Shown here piece by piece: positions 1 to 15,000 of a stretch of 64,000 nt of DNA; the first letter of the stretch is position 1, and each line of letters starts with the position of its first letter. Both the position numbers and the translations under genes were made by a program. The DNA is from Colius striatus (taxonomy: Eukaryota > Chordata > Aves > Coliiformes > Coliidae): positions 6,510,001 through 6,574,000 of the forward strand of contig NC_084776.1 of assembly GCF_028858725.1 (NCBI RefSeq). Direction: 5' to 3'. Below the pieces are notes generated by a model that had not been told where the DNA came from, searched no databases, and worked only from the letters and a program-made list of their open reading frames with translations.

Positions 1-3000
1 GGGTAGATGTTCTCTCCTCCTCGAATGATCATGTCTTTACAACGGCCTATAATTTTGCAGTAGCCATGCTCATCCAGGCTGGCAATGTCCCTGCAACGAC
101 ACCACACCCCTAGTCCTGTCCCACTTGAGTGGAAGAATGGCTGATGGTCCCACCCAGACCAAAGAGCTCCTGCTACAGCCAGACCTTGCCATCAGCAGTG
201 TCCACACAAACATCAGGGCTTAGGGAGAGGCAATTCCTGCCCCTGTGGTGCATCCCCACAGCCCTTCCATCGCACCAGAAGCAGAGGGATTATCCCCAAC
301 ACGGAGGGCTCTGTGCTACAAGCTGTTCTGAAGTTTCATGGACAGACCAGAAAGCTAAAGTGGGCAGCTTTCCCTGCTTTGGGAGTCACAGCCAAGGCAC
401 TCCTGTACACACCCAGGAGGATCAGGGCTGCTTCCAGACTCACCCTGTCTTGTACCACCCCTCAGCACTGACCACCTCGCTGGTCTTGTCAGGGTCATCC
501 CAATAGCCCAGCATGACGCAGTAGCCACGGATCTGAAGCTCCCCAGGAGTGTTCAGAGGCACAGACTGCCCTGTTTCTGGATCTTCGATTTTTGCCTGTG
601 ATGGAAGAGAAGAAGAGCTTAGGAGGGGATGTCTGAGCCAAACATGATGGCACAAACTGACTCTGTCACCAGAGAGAGAGAGGACAGAGGACCTGGGGCA
701 GGTGGGGAGGTCACCTCTGTGTGGGGGAAGATGTATCCCACTGTCTCAGTCTTTCTGGTGATGCTGTCGTTGGGGAATCCCATGAAGGTGACAGGGCTGT
801 TTTCTGTGGTCCCATAGGCAACCTGCAAACACAAGAGGAGAAACGTGCCTCAAGGGGACCGCGCTGCTCCCGGTGTGGGAGAGATGAAGGTAGTGATGAG
901 CACAGAGGGGACTGGGATGGGAGCAAGATCTCACAAGTCAGTCAGGTCACAGGCAAGCACTACTCTCCTGGCTTGTGGATGGGGGTCTGCAGACACTCCT
1001 GACAGAGTCCTGGAGACACAGGAGCTATAGCAGCACTGCACCTGCTCTTCTCTCTTCCATGGCTGTGCTCCACGCCCTGACCACCCACAACACCCTGGGT
1101 ACCAAACTACTTTTCTTGGAGGATCCCATGGTTCACCTTCCTTTTTTTTCACTCAAGCCCTGTCCTGTTGACTTCCTACCATCCTTGCCAGACACTGATC
1201 TTGCCTTGCTGCCCTTGCAGCCATCTCTCAAGGTGCTGAGGTCATCATCCACAGCTCAGAGCACATCAGACATCACTTTGGAAAAACCTTGGATCCAGCA
1301 GCGAGCTCCTGTGGGAGACCACGTGTCCCACAGCAGGGCTGCTTGCTCCAGATCGTTTTGTGCACACATCAGCTCCTGTAACCCTCCTAAAGGCATCACG
1401 AGGCTGCACAGTACTCAGTGCAGCTGCACTTACAGACCAAAAGCCTCACAGCAGGACAAAAGCTGCTCACTGCTAAGCCTCCCTCACCGCTAATCCCAGC
1501 GGCAGGCCCCGAGTCACCTCAGCTGAGGGTCACCTCTCCTTGGAGTAAAATTCCAGCTCTTTATGCCCAGTCCCATGGCCTGCTGAGGCAGCAGGAGATG
1601 GGCAGGAGGTGCTCTGGGCAGCTCTGAGCTGTGATGAGGCACCGTCGCTGCAATTGCTGCTTCACCTCCAGCTCGTGAGAGCTGCATTTGAGCGGTGGGA
1701 CATGCTGGAGCACTGCTCTGGTCTCTAATCCGCTCAGCACATCGTGTGTCATCAGGCAGGGGTTCTCTCCCATCCACTAACATCACCAGTGCTTTGCTGG
1801 CAGAGCACAGATGGGAGTGGGTCCAGTGCTGTTTGCTCCTTTCTCCTCCAGATCTTCAAAGGCTGACACATGAGCAGCTCTGACCCACAGAACTGGGGCT
1901 CAACCATCTTCCTGCCTTTAAGAGCAAACGGCCAGGCTCCATCGCTGCCTGCAAGGGCCAGTCTGCATGGGGCTCACCAAACTCCAGGCACTGCACCCCA
2001 CATTAACGAGGAACTTTGCAAAGGACTATGATGAGGCAGCCTGAAAAGACAGCTGTGTGTCCTGAGTGAGCTACAGGTAATCCCGGGCCGAGCACTCGGT
2101 GCTTTCTCGGGGCTGCTGAAGGATCTCACGTTGGGCACAGTCTGACATAAGGACTGATGCTCTCGTTTAACTGCACCAGGGTCAGCATGAATCCGAGCTG
2201 GGGATTTGCAGGAGCTGCTCTGAGCCAGCAATCTGGAGGAGATGGTCTCCATCTGGTGCAAACTGCTCTGTGAGGAGCCTGGCAACCCGCAGGGAGCGAC
2301 TGTAAATAGGCTTCTCCTACCAGACCCAACGATCGCTTCCCAGCCGGGGTGGAAACCTACAGCGTCTAATGCTCAGACAGGATTTCTCTCCCACCCACTA
2401 ATAGGAGTCCTGTGGCTGGATCAAATGACTGACGAGACACAAATCCAAGGTCTTAAACGCTTATTAAAAATCCCAGCGCCTTTGTTTCTTTGTTTTGCTC
2501 TGCTGGATGAATTGCAGTGTCGGTCCCAGGAGCCCAGCCAAGTCCTGAGTCAACCCCTTCTGCCTCTCTGGGTCTCTCCAACAGTTTAATTGGACACAGG
2601 AGCAAGCAGCTCCCTGGCAGGATGATGCCGTGGGTGCTGCGGCTCACCAGGCTCCCCCAGCTCCCTGGCAGTGTGCCACTTGCCCCAAGCACCGTCTGGT
2701 CGTGCCTCGGCTGGTGGCTTGTCCCTATAAACACCCTCACACCCTCAGCAACGGGCTTCCCATCCCAGCCCAGAGAGCACGATGGGGTTGAGCCTGCAGC
2801 CCTCAGCCTGCTGCCTTCCCCTCCCACCCTGCCTGCACCAGACACAGGGATGTTGCTCCTGACCTTTCCCAGATAGCCTTTCTCTCTTGGAACAACATTT
2901 CCTCCAGCTGCATTCCCAGGATGGAGGCAGTGGACTGCTGTCCTTCCTGACCCCCATCTGATACGTGGAGCATCCTCCAACAGCTCCATCCTCCCAGCCC

Positions 3001-6000
3001 ACAGCTCCTGAAGCACGAGATGAAATGACGCCTCCACAAACCCCCACGTACCAATTTAAGGCTTGGAGATATCCACAAAGATTCAAAGCTTTCCAGACCC
3101 AAAGGGACACTCAGCATCATCTCTCCCTGTCATCTGGTAGAACCCAGTCCAGAAAAACCTCACCCAATAATTTCTGCATCAGCTCCATAATTTCCACTGG
3201 AGCTGGATCTAGTGTCAAAGCAAAGCTTTCCAGAGGCAAGGCATCCAGCTCAGACCCTTGGCTTTGAGAGGAGCTAAGAGAGTACAGAATATAATTGACT
3301 GTAAAGGCTATTTTTTGTACTGTCAGGACCACAAGTGACTCCCCCCTCAATGCCCACAGCACACGGATCAGTCCCACCTTCAGCAACGACACTTCCAAAA
3401 CAAACTGCCGCCAAACTTACTCCTACCGACAAGAGGTTCATTCTCTGTGAATCCTAAGCCTCTGTCTAAACCAGGAATAAAAAGAACATCTTAGCAGAGC
3501 TGTGTTTTTTAAAAGCACAGTTCCAAAACATTTCCTGCTAAGGGCTGTTTAAACACCGGCCACTGCGGAACAGGCAAAACAGCCCAGGGAAGGGAGCGTC
3601 TAAACAGTAAAAACAAAGTGGAAACAATCAGACTCCAGTCTCTTTAGCAAACATTTGGGAGGGAGACTGATCTGGTGGGGAGAGTGGGGACTCTTAAAGA
3701 CCCTGGGTTTTTCCCAACTGTGCCATTTATTTACTGCAGAACTTGGGATGAGTCACATCAGCTGGCTGCTCCTCGCTTCTCCCCACCGCTCAACGGCGAT
3801 ACAAACACCCACTTCCCTCTGCGTCCCACTGTGCAAGGCTCAATGACAAGGCTGGTTCCAGTACTACCAGCACCACAAGTGGGGTTATACTGGGTGGGAC
3901 TGAGCAGATTGTCAGGGCTGCAGGTGGGCAGGAAGTCCTTGGAGGAAATTCCCTCCCCAGGACCTGAATGATGCTCAGAGAGGATCTTCCCGGCCCCCGT
4001 CAGCACCCTCTGGTTGTGCCACGCTGGAGGATGATGGCAGGGCTTGAACCACCAAACCAAAACCTACAGAAATGGAGTTTTGCTGAAGACAATATTGGCC
4101 TCAGAAAAAAGCAGTAAACTGACCATGAAATCATAGGGATTTTCAGACCTCAAAGAGGGTGTAACAAAGAGCAGAAAGTGGACTGGCAACCCCAGAGATG
4201 AGCTGAGGGACCTCGAAGATGCCCTTTGAACCCCACTCAGGGTAAGACACCAGATGGATCCAACGATCCCTAAACTCACACTGAGTGTGTTGTCTGTCTC
4301 CTACCTCCACCAAAGTCATCCCCAGCCCTCCCTTTCACAGCCAGCTCCAAACTGTTCTCAACTCAGCAACAACCTTCCCTCACTCAGCTGCCTGCTGCCA
4401 AGCTCGCCCTGATTTTTGCCATCCTCTGGGGGACATGCATCTCCTTGGTTTGGAGATGGGCCTTTATCCCAAGTTGTATTGGAATATTCCTGAACCTTCA
4501 GGTCACCTTTGCTGCTGCTACCAAAGAAACCCAACTTGTGCTCACATCCAGCCTATGTCACAGCGAGATTCCATTTCCTACCCCTGCAACAGTAGCATCT
4601 TTGTGTCAAAAACGTCGGGACACAAACAAGCAGGTCTTGTAGGACAAACCTCCAAGGGTGGCCACTCTGTTGGCATTTCTCCCCACCCAGAGAGCTGCCA
4701 GGTGGGGAGCTCTGGAGACAGTCCCAGTTTGGATGGGGCTTAAGATGTTCCCAAAAATATCAGGTGCCCAAAGCGCCGTCTTTGTGTTGTAACACGTCAC
4801 AGCTTTGCCCCAGGAGGAGACCACTGCAAAAATGGGAACCCAGCTCGCCTGGCTTGAGGGCTGGAAAGCAACCTCCTGTTATTGTACGGGCAGGACAAGC
4901 TGCTCCTCGTGGTCTGCAGTTAAAGCTGCCTCTCTTCTTCCCAGGCTGAGCAGAAGGCTTGAGGCTTGCAAGTATTTCCCCAGTTCTGTCAGACGCACTG
5001 CCCAATGGCAACCAGCAAAGGCGTGTGCAGTTACTTGGTTTATGCACAGCTTGATAAAAGGTCTTTGGTAGGAATTAACTCCCTGCTCCCTGCTGCTGGG
5101 TGCCAATGCATTTAGGAAAAGGAGAATTAAAAGGAAAAAAAAGAGTGCAAAAGTGTCTTGCAAAGGTTTGAGGGTACCTGAACTCTCAAAACTGCTGCAG
5201 AAGGAAATGCAGACAAATCCCTTGAGGCAAAGGTAGGATCTCCAGGGATTTGGAGAGCTCAGCTCCCACCAAAGCCATGGCTGAAAGCTCAGGATCTTGT
5301 TTCTTCCACACTGCACTGAAGTGTCCTCACAGCACATTCCCACAGCTCCTGCAGCTACTGAAACCACCTACTAATCGAGGCCTCCTCAAAAATGAGGTGG
5401 GATGGGATGAGGAGGGTTCACTTTGGCAAGGACAAGCAGGGGATTTGTCACCAAGTGAAGGTGATTTTCCAAACTGAGAACAGGGGGTACTGCTGTCTGG
5501 GGAGCACATGGGAAAGTCAGTAGTCTTGCATGGATGAGCTGTGTGCAGAGAGGGAAGAAACCTTCAGAGCCTGCAAGAGCTGCAGAGAGGACAGCAGAGC
5601 TGGGCATGCTTGGTGCCTGCAGGGTGGACATGGCAGGGCTGGGGAGAGGCAGCGAGGGCTGGGTGAGCTCCATGGGAGAGGCCAAGAGCATCATCCAGCA
5701 GCTGCTGGGATCAGACTGAAGGGAAGGGTGGGTGGACGTCAATGGGGAGCCAAACTGGCAACACATCCAAGGGTGGAGGCCACGCTGCAGTGGAAGAAAA
5801 CCATCAGAAGGAAGGAGGTGCACTCATCCCCACCTCCTCCAGCTCCAGGAGCACCCTGAGCCCCTACACCACACAAAGGGTACCCTACAAGATGGCAAAC
5901 AGAACCAACAACTCAGGTCTGAACCTGGACCCCCGGTGCCACTGTCACTGATGGGGTACTTGCACATCCCTGAAAGCCAGGGATTTCTCAGGTGGAGAAG

Positions 6001-9000
6001 TTCTACAGAGCTTGTACCTCCTCCCACCCTGCTCCCTCCCTGGCACAGAATGCTGTGTGGGCTGCAAATGGAGACAGCACATACAACCCCACATGCTGCC
6101 TGAGCCTTCCCCTCCAGCCTGGACCCCCAGGCCAGCTCCCCTCCAAGAAGGTGATTGCTGTCATGCACTCACATGCAAAACCAGATCTGGAGCCCCTTAA
6201 AAACTACAGAATCAAGCTGAAGTGAGCAATGGAATATTTTAACATGGACCTGTCTTGACAGAGATATTTTAATATGTTAATACTAACAAAAGTAAAGATT
6301 AGATCTGGAAAAGACCATCAGCAGTGTTGTATCAAACCAGCTCTGACCAGCACCAAAGAACACCCCAAATCTATTCATACTGTTTCATAACCCTTATTTA
6401 TTTGCTTAGACCTCCAAAGAGGTCTAAGGGGAGTCCAGCATCTGCAAACGACCTGCACACAGTTTGCAGAAGTGTTAATCAGCTAAGAAAGAGAGGATGG
6501 AAGGCTAATCCAGCCTCTTCTGCCATGTCCCAGCAGTGCCAGTCCCGGGGGAGCTGTGAGGGACAGTGCTGGAGGGGCCCAGCTCACTGCAGTGTCACCG
6601 TGGCAGAGGGAACACCGACACTGCTGCCATTGTCACCACCCTGCAGAAGCTTCTCATCCAACTGGATGGTTGTTGGTCAGCTGAGGGCTGTGAAAGCCGG
6701 TGTGGGAAGCCCAGACCCCACCAGTGAGCAGCTCACAACACAAACAGCCATGAGCCCAGAGGCGAGGTGCCAGCTGAGGCTGATGCCAACTGGCTCCCAC
6801 CACAGGAATGTGCTCACCGAGGCATGGACATCAAAAACATTAGGGGAAAGAACTTCCTTTTGAGTCAACATTTGAGCCTGGAGAAATGGGAGCTGAGAAG
6901 CTGATGCCTTTCCTCCAGTAGCACTGTCCTGCTGCAGTCCCACCAAGGGACCAAAAAGAACCCAACATCTACCTCACCTCTGCTGGGAGCGCTGGGGGCA
7001 GGGGCAGCTTCCCACCTTGCACCAGCATGGTGGCAGCTACACCCTGGCATCTTCATGAGGAAGCCATGGGTCCTATCTGTGCCACAGCCTGCCTGCTCTA
7101 GCCACAGCACACTCATCCCTGCAGGGACAGTGTCCCTGGCTCAAAAATCTGCAGTCTCAGCCAGATAAGAGATAAAGAGTAGAAGAAAGGGAAATTAATC
7201 CTCAGAGGAAGAAAGATGAGAAGATGGTTTGAGGTTTGGAAAGTTTAACCTCTGGATAGGGTCTTGTTTCAGAAACACGAGTGGGATGTATTTATGGATG
7301 GAGTTTGCAAAGCCTTCACCAGCTTTTTGCTCCCATCTGACCCATGTTGGCAGAAATCTGCAGAAGCAGAAAGCTGATAGCTGGCATGTTTTTTGCAAGT
7401 GGATGGGAAAACCAAGTATCAGTCATCAGCTGCATCCAAGGAGGGTGAATAGATATGCTACCCACTATGCTAGTGTCCAGCAGAAACAGACTGGAACTTC
7501 AATCTCACCCATCAGTTACTCTTGCACAGTATAGCTGGTATATAACTGCAGGAATTGCTCATCAAATGATCACAAGACTAATGTGGTTGAACCTGCTCAG
7601 AGGAAAAACCCTGAATTTAAGATCCAATCTATCAGTGGATAGAAGATGATACTTTAGAGGTGATTATTCTCTTCTCCAATCATTCACACAGCTCCCTGTC
7701 TGAGCTCTATGAGTAGCACACACTTAAGGGGCACTCTCAGTCCTGATCAACTTGCTGAGACAAAGCAGAAAAAGGAGAGTTCTCCTGTCTGCCTCCTCTC
7801 TTGCTGTCTCAAAGGTCCTGAGCCAAGCACTCAAAGAGCTACTGCAGAGGTGAAGCACGTGCATGGCCACTGAGGTGCTTACTGGAATAAGCAAAAATAC
7901 CATTGTTTTGATCAAAGAGTTTTAAATGCTACAGTGAGGAGTCCTGCAGGAGATCCCTCCAGCAAGAGCCTGGAGCTCCTATGGTTGGAGATGAGGCAGG
8001 AGAAGCACTTGGTGCTGGGGTGAGTGTGGATCTTGGGGCTGGCACACACTGGCAGCCTGACACAGCCTGGTTTGCACCCAGGTCCTGCACTACACCATCC
8101 TTCCTCCAACCTTGTCTGCCCCGTGGGCTCACCAGAATCTATATTCACATCCCAGAAGCCCCTTTTCTGCCCCAAATCAGTCATGCAATGAAGACACAGC
8201 CCAGCCTGAGGGCTGCCAGGCAGTTTGCATAACGCTGCCTGGAGCGCTCGGCAGCGCTGGCTGGTGCCTCCCTGCAACAATGGAAAAACCCAGAAATCTC
8301 AGTGAATAAGTCAGTCTGTGTCCTAAGTCAGCCCTTGGATTTCCTCCCTTTCTCGAGCCTGTCTCGCCTCTGCAAAAGCTCCGCTGGGGCTCAGCAGTCA
8401 GCCTCAGGAGCAGAAAGCTCAACAGGCTCACAGTTATGCGCTCGGCTCTCGGCTGTTTGCTGCAGCCAGGAACTGGCTGGAAATCAGTTCAAAATGTTCC
8501 ACTTCCAAACCCCACCCCACAGCCCCTGGATCTCTGTCCTCACACTTGCAGAAGCAGGCAGTGGGGCTTTTAACTGCTTTGCTTTAGCTTTATCTATGTG
8601 GAGAGCAAAGGACATCCATCTTTGTCACTGCCATCCCAAGTCAGGAACCAAGACAGACGCCAGACCCAGCTCCAGCAGCCATTTCCCCCCTCTGCTACCT
8701 TACCACACCTTCACCAACACCCACAGCATTCCCAGTCCACAGCTTTGAGAGCCACAGGCACTGCCATTCCCCAGACATTCAGCAAGGTCTCACTGTCCAG
8801 CATTTCTTATCCACTACCCATGCCCCACTGCTCCCCACGGGCTCTGCCACTGCTCCATCCCTTGTTGGGGTGCCACGTGCTGAGAACCTGCAGAAGTTCT
8901 CCTGGCCATGTCCATGGATGTGTCACACTGGACTGCTCATAGGAAAAGATGCAGCAGGAGTTAAGACTGTCTTTGCTCTCCCTTTCTTGGCCACCTCCTG

Positions 9001-12000
9001 GGTGCAGTCCAGATCTGGAACTCTTCAACCACACCTTTGCATTGCAAGAGCAACTACAGCTCTGTTGGCCTTTACCAAGACCCTGTAGCACTCCCATCTC
9101 CTTCCATCCCTCCTCAAGGCAAAGTACTTTGGAATCAGCAAGACAAGGTCCCCTAAAAAACCTGCTTCTGTGATAACAGACCAAAGTGCTTCTCCCCAGA
9201 CCAGCTGAAGCTAAATATAACCCAGGAGGCCAATGAAGGCTCCAGCATGAAGTGGCTGTGGAGCACAGCAGTGTTCCCTGCTACACTGTTCAACCAAAAC
9301 AGGTTGTTCTTCCCCCCCACTGATTAATCTGGGCCCTGCTCAGCTCAGCAGGGACCAGAGAGGTTCCTCACAGTCCAAGTCTATGTTTCTTCTTCCTGAC
9401 CATTTGAGTCCCCGCTGCAGAGAGGAAAACGACCTCTGCAGAGTGGCTTCAGTGGCAGGGCCAGGCAGGGCCGTGGACACTCCTCTGCCTGGTGCCAAGG
9501 GGTTAAGTTCACACTAAGTTCTCAAAGCCAGTTGCTTCCAACTGGCTGCTGCCTGCGGTTTGTGGGAAGGGATTTTGCTTTTTAATAACATTATAAATAG
9601 GGCTGTGTTCAGCATGCTGAAAACCCAGTTACTCTCTCTCTCTTCCACCCATCTCCCTCCTCCTCCTCCTCCTGCTGCTGCTTCCCTTCCCATCACACCA
9701 ATCCCAGCCCTGACCATGAATCGGTCAGGCTTCCTCCTCAGTGTCCTCAGCCTGCTGGCCTGCCTTGCCTCGGTGCTGCAGGCATGTCCCCAGAGCTGCC
9801 ACTGCCACGGCGGGGACCTGCAGCACGTCATCTGCGACAACGCGGGGCTGCAGAAGATCCCCAAGGTGCCCGAGCAAACGCGGCTCCTCAACCTGCAGAA
9901 GAACAACTTCCCCGTCCTGCCAACCAACGGCTTCCGGGACATGAAGAAGCTGGTGTCCCTGCACCTCCAGAGCTCACGCATCAAGGAGATCTCCACTGGA
10001 GCCTTCCGTGGGCTCAAGAGCCTGGTCTATCTCTATCTCACCGACAACCAGATCAGTGTCATAAAGCCAGGAGCCTTCGATGACCTCTCTGAGCTCACCT
10101 ATCTGTACCTGGACCAGAACAAGATCCCAGACCTACCCAAAGGGCTCCTCTCCCCTCTTGTCAACCTCTTCATCCTGCACTTAGGCAGCAATAAAATCCG
10201 GGAGCTGAAACCAGGAGCCTTCAACGGGGCTAAAGACCTGCGCTGGCTCTACCTCTCTGACAACTCCCTCACCACCCTCCTGCCTGGGGCTCTGGAGGAC
10301 GTAGAAAACCTCGCTGTCCTCCACCTGGACAAGAACCAGCTGAGCAGCTACCCTGTGAATGCAATGAGTAAGCTGAGAGTGCTGGAGGAACTGAAGCTGT
10401 CTCATAACCCAATTGAGGTCATCCCAGACAATGCCTTCCAGTCCTTCGGGCGATACCTGCAGACACTCAACCTCGACAACATGAAACTGAAGAAGGTGAG
10501 TCCTTTCTCTTTCCATTTGCTCCAGATAAGAAACATGGGGCTTGATTTTCTTTCTCTTTACAAAGCTCTTGGTTTGCTGCCCCTGCCTTGCAGAGGGGAG
10601 GTGAGATTGCAGGTCTGCAAGCTTTGCAGGCAGCGAGGCAGAAGCCAGCTGACAACGCTCCTGAGATGGCTCAAGCGAGCAATGAGAGAGAGTACTCTGC
10701 CCTTCTGTTGAGTGCTTTTATGCTATACCAAATTACCTGGAGCTGATCAATCTCCCAGCAGCATGTTGATCTCTGAGCTGGAGGTGACACCAGATATTGA
10801 GAAAGGTCTTTGGGATTCTCCAGGACAGTTAGCAACCCTCCATCACCCCAGACACGAGGCGTGGGATGAGAGGCGAGTGTCTGCCTCGTGCTCAAGGGCC
10901 TGAAGGGCATTGCCACCTTGCAGAGCTGAACTGCTCTGTCTACTCCCCTCAGCCTGGTACCTGCTGCAGGTTGGGGTGGGGACACTACTCACAAGGGGTT
11001 ATGAAGAGCAGTGATTCCTTACTTGTGCCTTGCAGACAGGTAGGCACACAGACACGCACCTTCAGCTCCCCCCCCAGCCTCCCAGCTTTACACATTATAA
11101 AGAAAGGTTTGTTAATTGATGCTCTCTCCAAAGGAACTCTCACAGCATCTTACAAAGGGGCCCTGTTCCCACTGGAGAGGAGGAGGGACGTTCAGGTATC
11201 CCAACTGGTACAACAACCCCCTCTTTTTCTGTGAGCAAACATGATCCACAGGCAGGAGCATCACACTCAGGGAATCCCTTGCACTAGGGCCTCTGAAATG
11301 CCAGGCAGTGCCAGAACAGAAACAAGCACAGTGTGAGAGCAGCAATACTCTGCTGCAACCTGATGTCCTAGATGCACCTCCATGGCTGGAAAGGGAGAGT
11401 GCTGCAGGAGGTGTAGAACAGATCTCCCCAGGACAATGCTTTGCCAGGAGCTCAAAGACGGCGTCCAGGTAAGGCAGGGCTTGGGCTTCAGGGCAAAGCA
11501 ACACCCATCACACACAGGAAGATGAAGATATGATGAGAAAGAGAGCAACAAAGCGTAACTCAAGAGGGAGGAGCAAATCACCTAAAAGCCACCAGGATTA
11601 GAGCACATCAGAGTTTTCAAGGAGATATAGCAGCCCAAGATGCTTCAAAATTGAATCACAGCTTGCACAGGTAGAGAACAACACTATCAAAACCAGGCAG
11701 TGTTTAAGCCCTTGTCACTCTCAGCACTAACCTCTCCAGGATGGCAGGAAGGAAACACAGTGCTTGAAAACAATCTACTGACCTCTCTAGGAGAGACCTT
11801 AGGCATGCTGTCACAGCACTTCTGTAGACTCTGTTTTAGGGCATTTTCATCAAGTGCAAGTCAAAAGCTACGGTTTAAATGTTGTATCAGCTGTAGGGAC
11901 ATTAGAGTCCCAAGTTACACATTGAAGAAATTAGACTAACCCATGATGCTGAGGTTGCTCCAAGGAGTTGTGTCCTTGGATTGGCTAAAAAGCAAGGGTT

Positions 12001-15000
12001 AGCAATTCTAGCCAGTAAACAAGACTTTGCTTTCAGTGGCCACCTGTGGACAGGACTTTTAAAGGCTCTCCTGCAGCCAGATGCCTCCCCACTAGCCCAG
12101 CAGACACCACTTTAACAGATCAGCACTAATAGGAGTGACCTTCACAGATTTAGAGCTTGTATTCTTCAGGAAAACAAAGCTCCCATCCCAGCTTCAAGTT
12201 TCCCCTTCAAATCCTCAACGACCTTGTATCCAAACAGCCCACACCTGAACTGTGCACTGTTAGGAGACATCAAATCAGAGGCCTCATGACCTGGGAAATC
12301 ACTACCAAATACTTCAAATGCCACTGGCACCTTAACTGCAGCCCTTTCTCCTTTCACAAAAATACTGTCCTTAGCTGCTCCCTGCATGGCTACAAGGTTT
12401 TCAAGCTTATGAAGCACAAAACGAAGCTGTCCCAGCCTCTACTGCAGTTGAGCAGGAGGAGAGCCCTCAGCTCTCCACAGCTCCAGCACAGAGCTCCCTT
12501 TCACCACCAGCATCATGAACCCACACCAGTTACCTGCAGGGCAGCATCACAGGACCCACCATGTACAAACAGACAATGCAGATCCTGGAAGCTTTACCTA
12601 CACCCCTCTCTGCTAATCTATTGCTGAATAAATCAGATCAGTGATCTTCCATCTAAATAATGGGGGAGAAATCCTCCATTTCTTTACAAACACGCTCTCT
12701 GGCAAGCACTGCTGCAGCTGTTCCCAGCAGATGCAAACACTTCTCATGGGGCTGGGAGAGGAATGAGCAGCTGAGACAGTGCAGCAGTGTCCAAACCAGA
12801 GCGTGGCCAGGCTGCCGCCCCGCTGCTCAGCGTGCCAGCAACTCTCTGAGCAGCTCCAGTGTCATCAGCACAATAAAACCTACTGAGGTCAGCTCAGTTT
12901 TGGATGGCAGAGGCCAGCCCCACTGACCGTCCAACAGCTACAGGACTCTGGGAGTCTCTTAGCTGAGCTCTAATCCTATCCAACGTTGCTTAATTTGGAA
13001 GATGACAAAAGTTCACAGCTTAAAATAGAGCATTTCCTCTGTCAAGCTTTTCAGCTTAGAGAGCTCAAAGACACCCTGATTGCCCCAACAAAGTACAAGC
13101 TTCTGATCAGAAATGGGAGCACAAGTCCTTGACTGGGAGGGTTCTGGTAGACCTAGTGAGCCTTTTCTTCATCCTTAGAGAAAGCTTTCCCTGAACTCAT
13201 GTACAGAGGAACAAATGGTTTGTCATAGCCAAGAGGAGCTTTGTGCTTTGTCAGTGACTCCCTCTCCAACTCATCATCCCCAAAGGAGTTTGTATTGAAA
13301 GGTTTACTTTCAAGAAGAAACTTTCCAACCTGAGTAACCGTAGGCTGAAAAAAGCCAGGCATGAGGTCGTAGGGAAGAGAGGGGTCTACAGCCTCTCTCC
13401 ACACTTGAGCAGATGTTTTAAGGGAGGCTCCCCCTTAAAGCCTGTCTGTCAATCAAGAAAAGACAAACCCTGCAGCATCCCTTGCAAACAACCTGCAGGA
13501 AATGAGAAAAAATGGAGGAGGCTGAGGTGCTGGAAACCTGCCTCTATTTCTACACTGCTCAGATGCCAAGTGTAACTTTCCACTCGGAGCCCCTGGGCAC
13601 TGCCAAAGTCTACAGCCCCTTCAGACGCTACAAACACTCCCTCCTTCAGCCATTCCAGGCCAGGCAAGGCAGCAGGCACTGGGAGGATTTCCAGCCTTGG
13701 AAAGGAATACACCCAGAAAATGTCTTCATTTAGAACGGAGAGGTATGGCTCAAAAATAAAGAGGGCTGCCAGACTTCACTTTATTTAGGATGTGGTTGCA
13801 AAGACAATCCCACATGGATTTAGGACGTAGCTCTCTTCAAGCAGGAGACTCCCTCACCCATGAGCCCACCTGCCTGACGCCTCTCTTCAGTGTCCAGGGC
13901 TTCCAGTGAGTCAGGATTGCTCTCTCCTCTCCCTCTCCCTGTGTTTACACCACTAAAAGCCTTGAATGGAGTGCGTGAGGTTTGAAGTCCCCTCCCCTGC
14001 CTCGGTGCTCCTCACCATAAGCCCGTGTGCTTTAGTTTGCAGACAACGCGTTCTCGGGCGTGACGGCGCTGAAGGCCGCGCACCTGGAGCACAACCGCCT
14101 CACGCAGCTGCCCCGCAACTTCCCCTTCGACAAGCTGGAGACGCTGTCGCTGTCCCGCAACGCCTGGCACTGCAGCTGCCAGCTGGCACACCTGCGCAGG
14201 TACGGCACCAGGGGCAGCCCCGGGCAGCAGGAGGCTGCTGAAGGCTGCACACGTGCCCAGCGGGTTCTCCTTCCCCCGTGCTCTGCCTTGCTGAGGCTTC
14301 GTATGGAGTGCTGTGCTCAGGTCTGGGCTCCCCAGCTCAAGGGAGACAGGGAGCTGCTGGAGAGAGGCCAGTGCAGGGCTGCAAAGATGATGAGAGAATG
14401 GAATGTTGTCCTTATGAGGAAGGGCTGTGGGACCTGGGGCTGTTCAGCCTGGAGAAGACTGAGGGGAAACTTTATCAGGGTGGGTGTCAGCAGGATGGGG
14501 TGACACTTTGTTCTGTTGTCTCCAGTGACAGGACAAGGGGTGATGGACATGAGCTGGAACACAAAAAGTTCCACTGAAACACAAGGAGAAGCTCCTTTGG
14601 TGCTGAGGTGAGGGAGCCCTGGCCCAGGCTGCCCAGGGAGGGTGTGGAGGCTCCTTCTCAGGAGGTTTCCAAACCCACCTCAACACGTTCCTGTGCCCCC
14701 TGCTCGAGGGGAACCTGCTTTAGCAGGGGTTTGGGCTGGAGGAGCTCTGCAGGGCCCTTCCCACTCCCACCATTCTGGGATTCTATGATTCAATATCTCT
14801 CTCTCCCTAGCCTGCCTTCTCCCCTCATGGTGGGAGTGACATCCATGGTGGTTTGTGCTTCTCGTAAACTCCCTGTCTTCTCCCTCCCCTGGTCGCAGGT
14901 GGCTGAAGGGCAATCGCACCCGCACTGAGGACACCTGCTCCACACCCGCACAGTACCGGGGACAGTCCATCAGAGACACCCCGGCCCTCCGCACCTGCAA

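Noticed and set aside
9560-10711. A 383-codon continuous frame at CHAD
   Set aside because: It starts upstream of the real ATG at 9716 and reads past the exon 1 donor at 10496 into intron. The spliced 361-residue form matches chondroadherin.
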